A DNA stretch of 64,000 nt. It comes from Seongchinamella unica (lineage in GTDB: Bacteria > Pseudomonadota > Gammaproteobacteria > Pseudomonadales > Halieaceae). The stretch covers positions 233,335-297,334 of the forward strand of contig NZ_SMSE01000001.1 in assembly GCF_004354085.1 (NCBI RefSeq), in the 5' to 3' direction. Position 1 is the stretch's first letter. Each line of letters begins with the position of its first letter. A model generated the notes under the pieces. It worked only from the letters and a program-made list of their open reading frames with translations. It had not been told where the DNA came from and made no database searches. The translations under genes were made by a program, and so were the position numbers. Below are positions 17,035 to 25,761 of the stretch, piece by piece.

Positions 17035-17543
17035 ATGCAGCGATTGAGGCCCTGCTGGCCAAACAGGACATCTACGAACTGAGCTGTCGCTATATGCGTG
17101 GCCTGGACCGGCATGACCCGCTGCTGATGCGCGATCAGTTCTGGGCAGACGGCTGGTGCGAGTACGGCTTTTTCGACAGTTCACCGGCAGACTTCATTGA
17201 TTTCTGCATGCAGGCGCTGCAGGCGCACGTGGCCAACCAGCACCTGATCGGAAACGTACTGATCGAGCTCGACGGTGAGCAGGCCTATGGCGAGGTGTAC
17301 TTCCAGGCCTACCACAAAGTACCGGCGGAAACCGGCTTTGAGGATGTGATTATCGCCGGGCGCTATCGCGACCGCTACGAACGCCGGAACGGGATGTGGA
17401 AGCTCGCGTACCGCAGCGAAATTGTCGACTGGAGTCGCACTCAACCCAGCAACGACAGCTACTTTGACCTGGCACCCCAGTGTCTTCGCGGCGGCCGTCA
17501 GGACGACCCAGTATACCGCCGTGACGACCGCCGCAAGCCCTGA
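17031..17543 (+). CDS. NTF2/SnoaL-like protein, second of a tandem pair
   Basis: This 170-residue paralogue of the preceding gene starts with LSCRYMRGLDRHDPLLMRDQFW and carries a SEIVDWSRTQ strand near the C terminus. The start overlaps the previous stop by 4 bases (ATGA). It converges on the SDR gene at 17551 with 7 bases between the stop codons. The conserved RGLDRxD motif in both copies hints at similar fold and partner surfaces. Family assignment is good, function unknown. Confidence 0.75.
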   Translation: MNAAIEALLAKQDIYELSCRYMRGLDRHDPLLMRDQFWADGWCEYGFFDSSPADFIDFCMQALQAHVANQHLIGNVLIELDGEQAYGEVYFQAYHKVPAETGFEDVIIAGRYRDRYERRNGMWKLAYRSEIVDWSRTQPSNDSYFDLAPQCLRGGRQDDPVYRRDDRRKP

Positions 17544-17550
17544 ACCGGCC

Positions 17551-18378
17551 TCAGTCGGCGGCCGCGTCTTCCCGTTGCCCGGCATGCAACAGCAACTGGG
17601 CATCCTGGCTGAAAAACGGCGGAGGGTTCCAGCCGGCGGTGGTCAGGCCGGCATCGACGGTCAGCGTATGCCCGGTCACATAGCGCGACTCGGGACCAAG
17701 CAGGTACAGAATGGCCGCGGCAATATCCTCTGGCATGCAGGCAATGCCCAGTGGCGACTGTTCGGCAAGCACCGCCGCAGTGGTATCGGCATCAACACCG
17801 GCGAGGTGGTTCACCAGCGGCGTAACCGTGCCGCCGGGGGCGACCGCATTGACCCGGATCTTGCGCGCCATCAACTCGGAAGCCGCGGAGCGGGTAAGTC
17901 CGATCACCGCATGCTTGGCCATGGTGTACACGTGCGGGCCCTGGCCACCCAGAAGGCCGGCGGTACTGGAAATGGTGACGATGGCCGACCCTTCGCCCAT
18001 GACCCGCGCCGCATGTTTGACGCACAGCAGGGCGCCCTTGCAGTGAATGTCCATGGTGCGCTGGTAGGCCTCAACGCTGGTGTCGGTGATGGAACCCACC
18101 GCACCGACTACCCCCGCGCAGTGCACCATTCCACTGAGGCAACCAAAGCGCTTCACCGCCGTGGCGACGGCCAATTCAATATCCACCTCGCGGGTCACAT
18201 CGGTCTGGCAGAAAACTGCCCTGTCACCCAATTCGGTCGCCAGCGCCTCGCCCAGCTCTCGCTGCAGGTCAGCGATCACCACGCCGGCGCCCTCTTTCAC
18301 CAGTGCACGCACCGTGGCCTCGCCGATTCCGCTGGCACCCCCGGTAACCACCACCGCTGCGTTTTCAAATCGATTCAC
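17551..18378 (-). CDS. Short-chain dehydrogenase/reductase
   Basis: The 275-residue SDR has TGGASGIGE for NAD binding (residues 12-20), an aspartate in IADLQRE that favours NAD over NADP, HCAG in place of NNAG, ISSTAG and Y-T-M-A-K as the active site. It has a longer C-terminal tail than usual after the DAGLTTAGW segment. It is transcribed alone, divergent from the aldehyde dehydrogenase gene. Its likely job is oxidation of a cyclic or secondary alcohol. Confidence 0.87.
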   Translation of the reverse strand: MNRFENAAVVVTGGASGIGEATVRALVKEGAGVVIADLQRELGEALATELGDRAVFCQTDVTREVDIELAVATAVKRFGCLSGMVHCAGVVGAVGSITDTSVEAYQRTMDIHCKGALLCVKHAARVMGEGSAIVTISSTAGLLGGQGPHVYTMAKHAVIGLTRSAASELMARKIRVNAVAPGGTVTPLVNHLAGVDADTTAAVLAEQSPLGIACMPEDIAAAILYLLGPESRYVTGHTLTVDAGLTTAGWNPPPFFSQDAQLLLHAGQREDAAAD

Positions 18379-18476
18379 TCAATACCCCCTGTCAGAAACT
18401 GCTGGCCTGACGTTCCAGCCAGCGCGATAATCCCTGGCTCATTTAAACAACCTGTGCAATGTTAAGGAATCAGAAA

Positions 18477-19940
18477 ATGTCTCTTTCGCTATCGGATCCC
18501 AGCCTGCTGAAAAGCCAGGCGTACATCAATGGCCAGTGGGTAGACGCAGACAATGGCGCTACCTTTGCGGTCACCAATCCCGCCAACGGGGAACTGATTG
18601 TCGAGGTCGCCAAAGCGGGCGCCGCCGAGACCGCACGCGCGGTGGCTGCTGCGGACGAGGCCATGCGCAGCTGGAAAAGGCAGCCCGCCAAGGCCCGCGC
18701 CCAGGTGCTGAGAAAATGGTTTGACCTGATGATGGCCAACCAGGAAGACCTGGCCCAGATCATGACCGCCGAACAGGGCAAGGTGCTTGCCGAGTCACGG
18801 GGCGAAGTCGCCTATGGCGCGGCCTTTATCGAGTGGTTTGGCGAAGAAGCCAAGCGCATCGACGGCGATGTGATCCCGGGACCTTCCGCCGACAAACGCA
18901 TCGTCTGTATCAAACAGCCGGTCGGCGTGGTGGCAGCCATCACCCCGTGGAACTTCCCCAATGCGATGATCGCCAGAAAGGCCGCCCCGGCATTGGCCGC
19001 CGGCTGCAGCATTGTGATCAAACCCGCCTCTGAGACGCCGCTGTCGGCCCTGGCCATGGCGGAGCTGGCGGAACGCGCCGGTGTGCCCGCAGGCGTCATC
19101 AATGTCGTGGCCGGAAGCTCCAGCGACATTGGCGGCGAGCTCACGTCCAACCCGACCGTGCGCAAACTCACCTTCACCGGCTCCACGCCGGTGGGCAAAA
19201 TGCTCACCGCCGCCTGCGCTGACACCATGAAGAAAACCTCCATGGAACTGGGTGGCAATGCGCCGTTCATCGTGTTCGATGACGCCGACATTGACGCGGC
19301 AATCCAGGGCGCAATGATTTCCAAGTACCGCAACGCTGGCCAGACCTGCGTCTGCTCCAATCGCCTGTTCGTCCAGGACGGTGTCTACGATGAATTCGTG
19401 GAAAAACTGGTGAAGGCCACCGCCGACCTGACCGTCGGCAACGGCACCGACGACGGCGTGGTCATCGGGCCACTGGTGAACAGCAAGGCGGTTGCCGATG
19501 TGGACAAGCTGGTGCAGGATTCCATCAGCCAGGGCGCCAAACTGGCGGTGGGTGGCGGCGCCCATGAGTTGGGTGGCTGCTTCTACCAGCCTACGGTGCT
19601 CACCGAAGTCACCTCCGACATGGCCGTATTCCGCAACGAGATTTTCGGCCCCGTCTCACCGGTGGTGCGTTTCTCCACCGAGGAAGAAGTGATCGCCATG
19701 GCCAATGACACCGAGTTCGGCCTGGCTTCCTACTTCTACACCCGCGACATTGGCCGGGTCTGGCGGGTTGCGGAGGAACTCGATTACGGCATCGTCGGCA
19801 TCAACGAGGGCATTATTTCCAACGAGATGGCACCCTTCGGCGGGGTCAAGGAATCCGGCTCCGGGCGCGAGGGATCAAAGTACGGTATTGATGACTACGT
19901 CGAGATCAAGTACATGCTGATGGGTGGACTGGACAGCTAG
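18477..19940 (+). CDS. NAD(P)-dependent aldehyde dehydrogenase, succinate-semialdehyde dehydrogenase-like
   Basis: The 487-residue enzyme carries the aldehyde dehydrogenase motifs ITPWNFPNAM, FTGSTPVGK, MELGGNAPF (catalytic glutamate) and GQTCVCSNR (catalytic cysteine). Length and motifs match the GabD-type succinate/glutarate semialdehyde group. I start at ATG 18477 with AAGGAA 9 bases upstream; an in-frame ATG at 18459 lacks such a site. In this neighbourhood it may oxidise an aldehyde from the unknown pathway rather than succinate semialdehyde itself. Confidence 0.85.
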   Translation: MSLSLSDPSLLKSQAYINGQWVDADNGATFAVTNPANGELIVEVAKAGAAETARAVAAADEAMRSWKRQPAKARAQVLRKWFDLMMANQEDLAQIMTAEQGKVLAESRGEVAYGAAFIEWFGEEAKRIDGDVIPGPSADKRIVCIKQPVGVVAAITPWNFPNAMIARKAAPALAAGCSIVIKPASETPLSALAMAELAERAGVPAGVINVVAGSSSDIGGELTSNPTVRKLTFTGSTPVGKMLTAACADTMKKTSMELGGNAPFIVFDDADIDAAIQGAMISKYRNAGQTCVCSNRLFVQDGVYDEFVEKLVKATADLTVGNGTDDGVVIGPLVNSKAVADVDKLVQDSISQGAKLAVGGGAHELGGCFYQPTVLTEVTSDMAVFRNEIFGPVSPVVRFSTEEEVIAMANDTEFGLASYFYTRDIGRVWRVAEELDYGIVGINEGIISNEMAPFGGVKESGSGREGSKYGIDDYVEIKYMLMGGLDS

Positions 19941-20099
19941 CCCAGTCATCCAGACGGAGGGGCAAGTGGAGACGGTGCCATTGTCTTCCAGCAACAGAAT
20001 TTTCACCGCAGGTCTCCGCTTGTTGGCCATGTTCCGGCCAGCCTGCACTGACCAACCGCAGGTGAAATCCGTGCGAACTTAGCGGCAATCTCCGGGCAC

Positions 20100-20137
20100 A
20101 AAAAAAGGGCGGGTTAACAACCCGCCCTTCTTCTTTT
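20100..20137 (-). terminator. Rho-independent terminator of isocitrate lyase gene
   Basis: Perfect 11-base arms (20105-20115 and 20119-20129, AAGGGCGGGTT and its complement) enclose a 3-base loop. On the minus strand the hairpin is followed by a T run (20100-20106 on the plus strand are A), ending isocitrate lyase transcription. A T-rich stretch follows on the plus strand too, so it may also stop read-through from the aldehyde dehydrogenase gene. Confidence 0.85.
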
Positions 20138-20152
20138 TTGCCAGCGTGACGT

Positions 20153-21748
20153 TTAGCCGAACTGGTTCATGGTGTTGTCTTCACCGGCAGCCTTCAGGGC
20201 AGCGTCACCAGCAAAGTATTCCTTGTGGTCGTCACCCATGTCGGAGCCAGCCATGTTCTGGTGCTTGACGCAGGCGATACCCTGGCGAATCTCCTTGCGC
20301 TGCACACCGGCAACGTAGCCCAGCATACCCTGCTCGCCAAAGTACTCCTTGGCCAGGTTGTCGGTAGACAGGGCCGCGGTGTGGTAGGTCGGCAGGGTGA
20401 TCAGGTGGTGGAAGATACCCGCTTCACGCGCTGCATCCGCCTGGAAGGTGCGAATGCGGTTGTCCGCTTCAACAGCCAGCTCAGACTCGTCGTAATCCAC
20501 GCTCATCAGGTTGTCGCGATCGTAGGCAGACACATCCTTGCCCTCTTCAGACCAGGCATCGAATACCTGCTGGCGGAAGTTCAAAGTCCAGTTAAAGGAC
20601 GGGCTGTTGTTGTACACCAGCTTGGCATTGGGCACCACTTCACGGATGCGGTTTACCATGCCGCCGATCTGGCCAACGTGGGGCTTCTCGGTTTCGATCC
20701 ACAGCAGGTCAGCGCCGTGCTGCAGGGACGTGATGCAGTCCAGTACGCAGCGGTCCTCACCGGTATCCTTGCGGAACTGGAACAGGTTCGAAGGCAGGCG
20801 CTTGGGACGCAGCAGCTTGCCGTCGCGGTTGAGGACAACGTCGCCGTTGTTCATGTCTTCCAGGGCAACCTCCTCACAGTCGAGGAAGCTGTTGTACTGG
20901 TCGCCAAGGTCGCCGGGTTCGTTGGTCACGGCAATCTGCTTGGTCAGGCCAGCACCCAGGGAGTCGGTACGGGCAACGATGACACCGTCGTCCACACCCA
21001 GTTCAAGGAAGGCGTAACGTACAGCGCGGATCTTGGCCAGGAAGTCCTCGTGGGGAACGGTTACCTTACCGTCCTGGTGGCCACACTGCTTCTCGTCAGA
21101 GACCTGGTTTTCCAGCTGGATGGCGCAGGCACCGGCCTCAATCATCTTCTTGGCCAGCAGGTAGGTCGCTTCGGCGTTACCGAAGCCGGCGTCGATGTCG
21201 GCGATGATGGGCACGACGTGAGTCTGGTGGTTATCGATCTGGTTCTGGATATCCTTTTCCTTCACCTCGTCGCCAGCTTTGCGGGCAGCGTCGAGTTCGC
21301 GGAACAGGCCGCCCAGCTCGCGAGCGTCAGCCTGGCGCAGGAAGGTGTACAGCTCTTCGATCAGACCGGGAACGGAGGTCTTCTCGTGCATGGACTGGTC
21401 GGGCAGCGGACCAAACTCGGAACGCAGGGCTGCAATCATCCAGCCGGACAGGTACAGGTAGCGCTTGTTGGTGTCGCCAAAGTGCTTCTTGATGGCGATC
21501 AGCTTCTGCTGGCCGATAAAGCCGTGCCAGCAGCCAAGGGACTGGGTGTACTGGGAGCTGTCGGCATCGTACTCGGCCATGTCCTTGCGCATGATGGCGG
21601 CGGTGTAGCGAGCGATATCCAGGCCGGTCTTGAACTGGTTCTGGAGGCGCATACGCGCTGCGGATTCGGGGTTGATCTCGTCCCAGGGAGCACCGGCATC
21701 GGCACGCAGTTGGGCGATTTCACTGATATGGTCTTGATAGGTAGACAT
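20153..21748 (-). CDS. aceA: Isocitrate lyase
   Basis: The 531-residue enzyme cleaves isocitrate to glyoxylate and succinate, the first glyoxylate-shunt step, needed for growth on fatty acids and other acetyl-CoA-yielding substrates. It belongs to the longer bacterial form (about 530 residues, as in Pseudomonas). The catalytic region reads EKQCGHQDGK, with the conserved C-G-H but glutamine inserted relative to the KKCGH signature; NNSPSFNW and LPTYHTAA motifs are also present. It is monocistronic with its own terminator. Its position beside catabolic genes fits use of the acetyl-CoA they release. Confidence 0.96.
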   Translation of the reverse strand: MSTYQDHISEIAQLRADAGAPWDEINPESAARMRLQNQFKTGLDIARYTAAIMRKDMAEYDADSSQYTQSLGCWHGFIGQQKLIAIKKHFGDTNKRYLYLSGWMIAALRSEFGPLPDQSMHEKTSVPGLIEELYTFLRQADARELGGLFRELDAARKAGDEVKEKDIQNQIDNHQTHVVPIIADIDAGFGNAEATYLLAKKMIEAGACAIQLENQVSDEKQCGHQDGKVTVPHEDFLAKIRAVRYAFLELGVDDGVIVARTDSLGAGLTKQIAVTNEPGDLGDQYNSFLDCEEVALEDMNNGDVVLNRDGKLLRPKRLPSNLFQFRKDTGEDRCVLDCITSLQHGADLLWIETEKPHVGQIGGMVNRIREVVPNAKLVYNNSPSFNWTLNFRQQVFDAWSEEGKDVSAYDRDNLMSVDYDESELAVEADNRIRTFQADAAREAGIFHHLITLPTYHTAALSTDNLAKEYFGEQGMLGYVAGVQRKEIRQGIACVKHQNMAGSDMGDDHKEYFAGDAALKAAGEDNTMNQFG

Positions 21749-22136
21749 GTTGTTACCTCTACAGGTTGAGAACTATGGACAGCCGGGAGACTCGGGGTCA
21801 GCCAGTCAGTGCAGGCATATTAGACCCGGCCCCAACATAATTGAAATAAATACACAGGATTTTTGCTATTCATCTGGGAAATGCCAGTCAGGACGCCCTC
21901 ACCCCGATGAGCCGGCCTTTTGCCCCCCGTACCCATCATCACGGGAGACCCCGGTTGCCAGGCCCTGCGACCCGGACACGAGGCCAAATGTTGTGAATGC
22001 TACTACTTGTATTACTCCCCGCACTTATGCACTCTATTGGCGTTGACTGGTTGACTGCTGCCCCGCAGCATCCACCGGTTTCGCATGAAGTAGTATTGAA
22101 TATAAAAATAGTAATTACTAAGCATGGGAACAGACT
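21749..22136. other. Intergenic region with divergent promoters
   Basis: This 388-base gap separates divergent isocitrate lyase and TonB-receptor genes. The minus strand has GAGG about 11 bases upstream of the aceA start and an AT-rich stretch near 21820-21880 that may hold its promoter. The right end (22090-22120) is very AT-rich and includes a 12-base palindrome. I find no convincing small gene or RNA in the middle. Confidence 0.5.
22109..22120. promoter_or_regulatory. 12-base palindrome upstream of TonB-dependent receptor
   Basis: TAGTAATTACTA is a perfect palindrome ending 16 bases before the receptor ATG. An upstream TTGAAT (22097-22102) could act as a -35 box with a -10 overlapping the palindrome, so it may be an operator. 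Base composition is locally AT-rich, which raises the chance of coincidence. Confidence 0.3.
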
Positions 22137-24503
22137 ATGAATAACGGCAACTTTCCGCCCCAAAACCCCTTTCGCCTGCTTACCCTGACCGCCTCGGTGA
22201 TAACCGTCATGGGTTTAGCCCTGCCGGCAACCCAGGTTGCGGCCCAGGAAAGCGGCGCCCGCGGCAGCTCTGCGCTGCTCGAGGAAGTGATCGTCACCGC
22301 CCGCAAGCGGGAAGAAGGCTCCCAGGATGTACCGATGTCCATCAGCGCCTATAACTCCAACCAGATCGAGGCACTGAAAGTCCGCGACCTCACCAACCTC
22401 GCGGTGGGCATGCCCAATGTGGCCCTCGATGACGTGGGCACCACCCGCGGTACCGCCAACTTCTCCATTCGCGGCCTCGGCATCAACAGTTCCATCCCCT
22501 CCATTGACCCCACCGTCGGCGTGTTCGTCAACGGCATCTACCTGGGCGTCAACAACGGCATCATTTTTGACGTGTTCGACCTGGAGAGCATCGAGGTGCT
22601 GCGCGGTCCGCAGGGCATCCTGTTCGGCCGCAACGTCACCGGCGGCGCCATCCTGATGAATACCCGCAAGCCCGGCGACGCGCTTGATGCCACCGTCAGG
22701 GCGGCCATAGACACCGGCGGCGATGGCGGCGAAAACACCTACCTGATGGGGGCCATTGGCGGCCCCGTCACCGACACCCTGGGCCTGCGCCTGACCGCCT
22801 ACTGGAACGATGACGACGGCTGGCACGAAAACCAGTTCGACGGCAGCGATGTACAGGAGGTCGAGCAGCAGATGATTCGCGGCACCCTGGTCTGGGAACC
22901 CACCGACAGCGCCGAACTGGTGCTGCGCTATGAAAACACCGACATCGACGGCGACGGCCCGGTGTCCCAAAACCATACCAATGGTCTCGGCTTGCCCGGT
23001 ACCCCCTTTAACGCTGACCGTGACAGTTTCGACGCGAGCTATGACGAAGTTGGCGAACAGAGTATCGAAACCGACTTCTTTACCGCTGAACTGAACCTGG
23101 ACGTCGGTTTCGGCGAAGGCACCATCACCGCGCTGTACGGCTGGCGGGACAACGAATCGCGCAGCGTTTCCGATATCGACGCACAACCAATCCCCCTGTT
23201 CCACGCCCCGGCGGACCTGGTGGCCGAGCAGAACAGCTTCGAACTGCGCTACAACGGTCAGTTCGGCAACGCCAATGTCACCACGGGCATTTACTGGTTT
23301 GACAACGATATCGAGTACCACGAACGGCGTAACCTGCTGGGGGCCCTGACCCCGGTGGTCAGTGGCGGAGCGCTGAGCAGCACCATCCCCTACCAGATAC
23401 AGGACGGTGGCGGCCTCTACGATGTCGAGACCACCGCCTTCTTCGCCGCGGTGGACTACGACCTGACCGACCGCCTGACCCTGACGGCCGGAGCGCGCTG
23501 GTCCTCCGAGGAGAAGAGTGCTGAAATCGCCACCCTGGCACTGAACACCAACGTGCTGCAGATCCCGGAGACGATTGTCAGCGGCCAGCCGACCTACCTG
23601 AACCCGGTCTATGGCACTGACACCCGCTGTAACATCGTCGACCGCGGCAACTGCTTGCTGGACTTCAAGGACGACGACAAGTGGGACACCTTTGCCCCCA
23701 AACTGGGCCTGGGCTATGCCCTGAGCGATGAGGCGCAACTCTACGCCCACTGGAGCCGTGGTTTCCGGTCCGGCGGTTACAACCTGCGCAACACCAGCCC
23801 CACCGCCGAGCCCGGCCCCTTCGATGAAGAGCAGGTGGACAACTACGAGATCGGCTACAAGTCGCAGCAGGGCTGGGGCAAGCTGAACGCGGCCCTGTTC
23901 TACAGTGACATCGCCGACATGCAGCGTGAGGTGAACCTGGCGGACGCGACCTCCGGGGTAGTACAGATCATCGACAACACCGCCGATGCGACCATCTGGG
24001 GTCTTGAGGTAGATGGCACCTTCCGTCTCGGCGACAACCTGTTAATGCTCGCCTCCGTCGGCTACATGGATGCCAGCTACGACAAGGTCAGGTTTGACCT
24101 CAATGGTGATGGCGTGGTGGACGGCAAGGACAAGGACCTGGACCTGCCCCGCGCGCCGGAGTGGACCTACAGCCTGGGCTTTAACTACGACCTCGAACTG
24201 GGCAGCTGGGGCTTCGCCACGGCGCGTATCAACTACGCCTACCGCGACGAGACAGCTTTCACTGACAACAACCTGGGCTTCGTTCAGGAGCAGGACATCC
24301 TCGATGCCGGCCTGGACTTCTACTCCAACAGTGGCAGCTGGGTATTCTCGCTGTACGGCCGCAACCTGCTCGATGAGGTCAAACATGGTGGCGACACCCA
24401 GTTGCCCTCAGCGCTGGGCCCCATCCCCCTCGGCGGCACCTTCTCGCCACTGGCCAAGGGCCGGGTCTACGGTGCGGAGATTACCTACAACTTCATGCGC
24501 TGA
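22137..24503 (+). CDS. TonB-dependent outer-membrane receptor
   Basis: The 788-residue receptor has a signal peptide ending near residue 36 (QVAA|QES), a TonB-box-like LLEEVIVTARKREE, a plug domain (LESIEVLRGPQGILFGRNVTGG) and a barrel ending in ITYNFMR. It belongs to the same broad class as the receptor at 3143, but the two are clearly distinct. A strong terminator follows. Adjacent fatty-acid genes suggest a lipid-like ligand, which is inference. Confidence 0.9.
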   Translation: MNNGNFPPQNPFRLLTLTASVITVMGLALPATQVAAQESGARGSSALLEEVIVTARKREEGSQDVPMSISAYNSNQIEALKVRDLTNLAVGMPNVALDDVGTTRGTANFSIRGLGINSSIPSIDPTVGVFVNGIYLGVNNGIIFDVFDLESIEVLRGPQGILFGRNVTGGAILMNTRKPGDALDATVRAAIDTGGDGGENTYLMGAIGGPVTDTLGLRLTAYWNDDDGWHENQFDGSDVQEVEQQMIRGTLVWEPTDSAELVLRYENTDIDGDGPVSQNHTNGLGLPGTPFNADRDSFDASYDEVGEQSIETDFFTAELNLDVGFGEGTITALYGWRDNESRSVSDIDAQPIPLFHAPADLVAEQNSFELRYNGQFGNANVTTGIYWFDNDIEYHERRNLLGALTPVVSGGALSSTIPYQIQDGGGLYDVETTAFFAAVDYDLTDRLTLTAGARWSSEEKSAEIATLALNTNVLQIPETIVSGQPTYLNPVYGTDTRCNIVDRGNCLLDFKDDDKWDTFAPKLGLGYALSDEAQLYAHWSRGFRSGGYNLRNTSPTAEPGPFDEEQVDNYEIGYKSQQGWGKLNAALFYSDIADMQREVNLADATSGVVQIIDNTADATIWGLEVDGTFRLGDNLLMLASVGYMDASYDKVRFDLNGDGVVDGKDKDLDLPRAPEWTYSLGFNYDLELGSWGFATARINYAYRDETAFTDNNLGFVQEQDILDAGLDFYSNSGSWVFSLYGRNLLDEVKHGGDTQLPSALGPIPLGGTFSPLAKGRVYGAEITYNFMR

Positions 24504-24522
24504 TTTCTCACGCGCAGCATCC

Positions 24523-24555
24523 AAGCCGGCGTCGCGAAAGCTCGCCGGCTTTTTT
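24523..24555 (+). terminator. Rho-independent terminator after TonB-dependent receptor
   Basis: AAGCCGGCG (24523-24531) pairs with CGCCGGCTT (24543-24551) around an 11-base loop and is followed by TTTTTT, 20 bases after the receptor stop. It separates the receptor gene from the convergent acyl-CoA dehydrogenase gene. Confidence 0.85.
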
Positions 24556-24561
24556 GTGCCT

Positions 24562-25704
24562 CTATCCCAGCCGGTCCCTGGCGATAATCAGCTTCATCAC
24601 TTCGCTGGTTCCACCGTAGATTCGCTGCACGCGGGCATCCGCGTACGCCCTGGCGATGGGGTACTCCCACATGAAGCCATAACCACCGTGAAGCTGCAGA
24701 CACTGGTCCAGCACTTTGCCCTGCAACTCGGTTGCCAACAGCTTTGCCTTGGAGGCAGTGACCGGGTCCAGACCACCCTGGATATGCAGTTCCAGGCAGC
24801 GATCAAGGAAGACCCGCAAGGCAGTCACCTCGGCATCCATCTCTGCCAGCTTGAACTGGGTGTTCTGGAAATCTGCAATACGCTGGTTGAATGCCTTGCG
24901 TTCCTTGACGTACTCCGTGGTGTACTCCAGCGCCGCTTCCATACTGGCACCAGCGACCAGGGCAATCTGCAATCTTTCCTGGGGTAGCTCCTGCATCAGG
25001 TAGATAAAACCCTTGCCCTCCTCACCCAGCAGGTTGGCCCTGGGCACACGCACCTCATTGAAGAACAGTTCCGAGGTGTCCTGGGCTTTCATACCCAGCT
25101 TCTCCAGGTTACTGCCCTTCTCAAAGCCTTCCATATCCGCCTCCACCAGCAGCAGGCTGATACCCGCGGCACCGGCACCGGCATTGGTTTTGGCAACCAC
25201 GACCACCACATCGGCATGCTGGCCATTGGTGATGAAGGTCTTGGAGCCATTGAGGATGAAATCGTCGCCATCGGCCACCGCCGTTGTCTTGATACCCTGC
25301 AGATCAGAACCGGCTCCCGGTTCCGTCATCGCAATGGCGGTCACGATATCGCCGGAAATACAGCCGGGCAACAGGCGCTGCTTTTGTTCTTCATTACCGA
25401 AATTCATCAGGTAGGGCACGGCGATATCACTGTGCAGCGGCCAGCCAATACCGGTTGCACCGGATTTGCCCAGCTCTTCATTGAGAATGGCGTTATAGCG
25501 GTAGTCGGCGCCAACCCCGCCGTACTCTTCCGGGGCGGTGGGCACCAGGAAACCCTGGTCGCCGGCCTTACGCCAAAGCTCCCGATCCACCTGGCCGTCC
25601 TTTTCCCATTGGGCATGGAAGGGAACGACCTCGGTGTGCAGGAATTTACTGACACTGTCCCGGAACATCTCATGTTCGGGTTCGTAGACGGTTCTCGGAA
25701 TCAT
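24562..25704 (-). CDS. Acyl-CoA dehydrogenase
   Basis: The 380-residue flavoenzyme closely follows the straight-chain acyl-CoA dehydrogenase pattern: MTEPGAGSDLQGI, GSKTFITNGQHAD, ERKAFNQRIADFQNTQF and a C-terminal QLHGGYGFMWEYPIAR leading to RIYGGTSEVMK. It introduces the first double bond of beta-oxidation and passes electrons to ETF. ATG 25704 has GGAGG about 10 bases upstream; an in-frame GTG at 25713 is too close to that site. It follows the ligase gene at 25762 by 57 bases, and the two probably form a fatty-acid activation and oxidation unit. Confidence 0.92.
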   Translation of the reverse strand: MIPRTVYEPEHEMFRDSVSKFLHTEVVPFHAQWEKDGQVDRELWRKAGDQGFLVPTAPEEYGGVGADYRYNAILNEELGKSGATGIGWPLHSDIAVPYLMNFGNEEQKQRLLPGCISGDIVTAIAMTEPGAGSDLQGIKTTAVADGDDFILNGSKTFITNGQHADVVVVVAKTNAGAGAAGISLLLVEADMEGFEKGSNLEKLGMKAQDTSELFFNEVRVPRANLLGEEGKGFIYLMQELPQERLQIALVAGASMEAALEYTTEYVKERKAFNQRIADFQNTQFKLAEMDAEVTALRVFLDRCLELHIQGGLDPVTASKAKLLATELQGKVLDQCLQLHGGYGFMWEYPIARAYADARVQRIYGGTSEVMKLIIARDRLG

Positions 25705-25761
25705 CACTGGCACCTCCTCTCAGGGAAATGCCAGCTTGGCACAACTGCCAGAGAAATTACA

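Noticed and set aside
16498-17543. Reading the NTF2-like pair as the beta subunits of the adjacent Rieske oxygenase.
   Set aside because: They match SnoaL-type proteins (RGLDRxD pattern) rather than dioxygenase beta subunits and are divergent from, not co-transcribed with, the alpha gene; kept only as an open possibility.
20225-21769. Long open frame (514 codons) opposite aceA.
   Set aside because: Antisense shadow of a highly expressed GC-rich gene; no domain and low-complexity valine/glycine-rich product.
22215-23750. 511-codon open frame antisense to the second TonB receptor gene.
   Set aside because: Shadow frame; the sense strand has full receptor motifs and a signal peptide.
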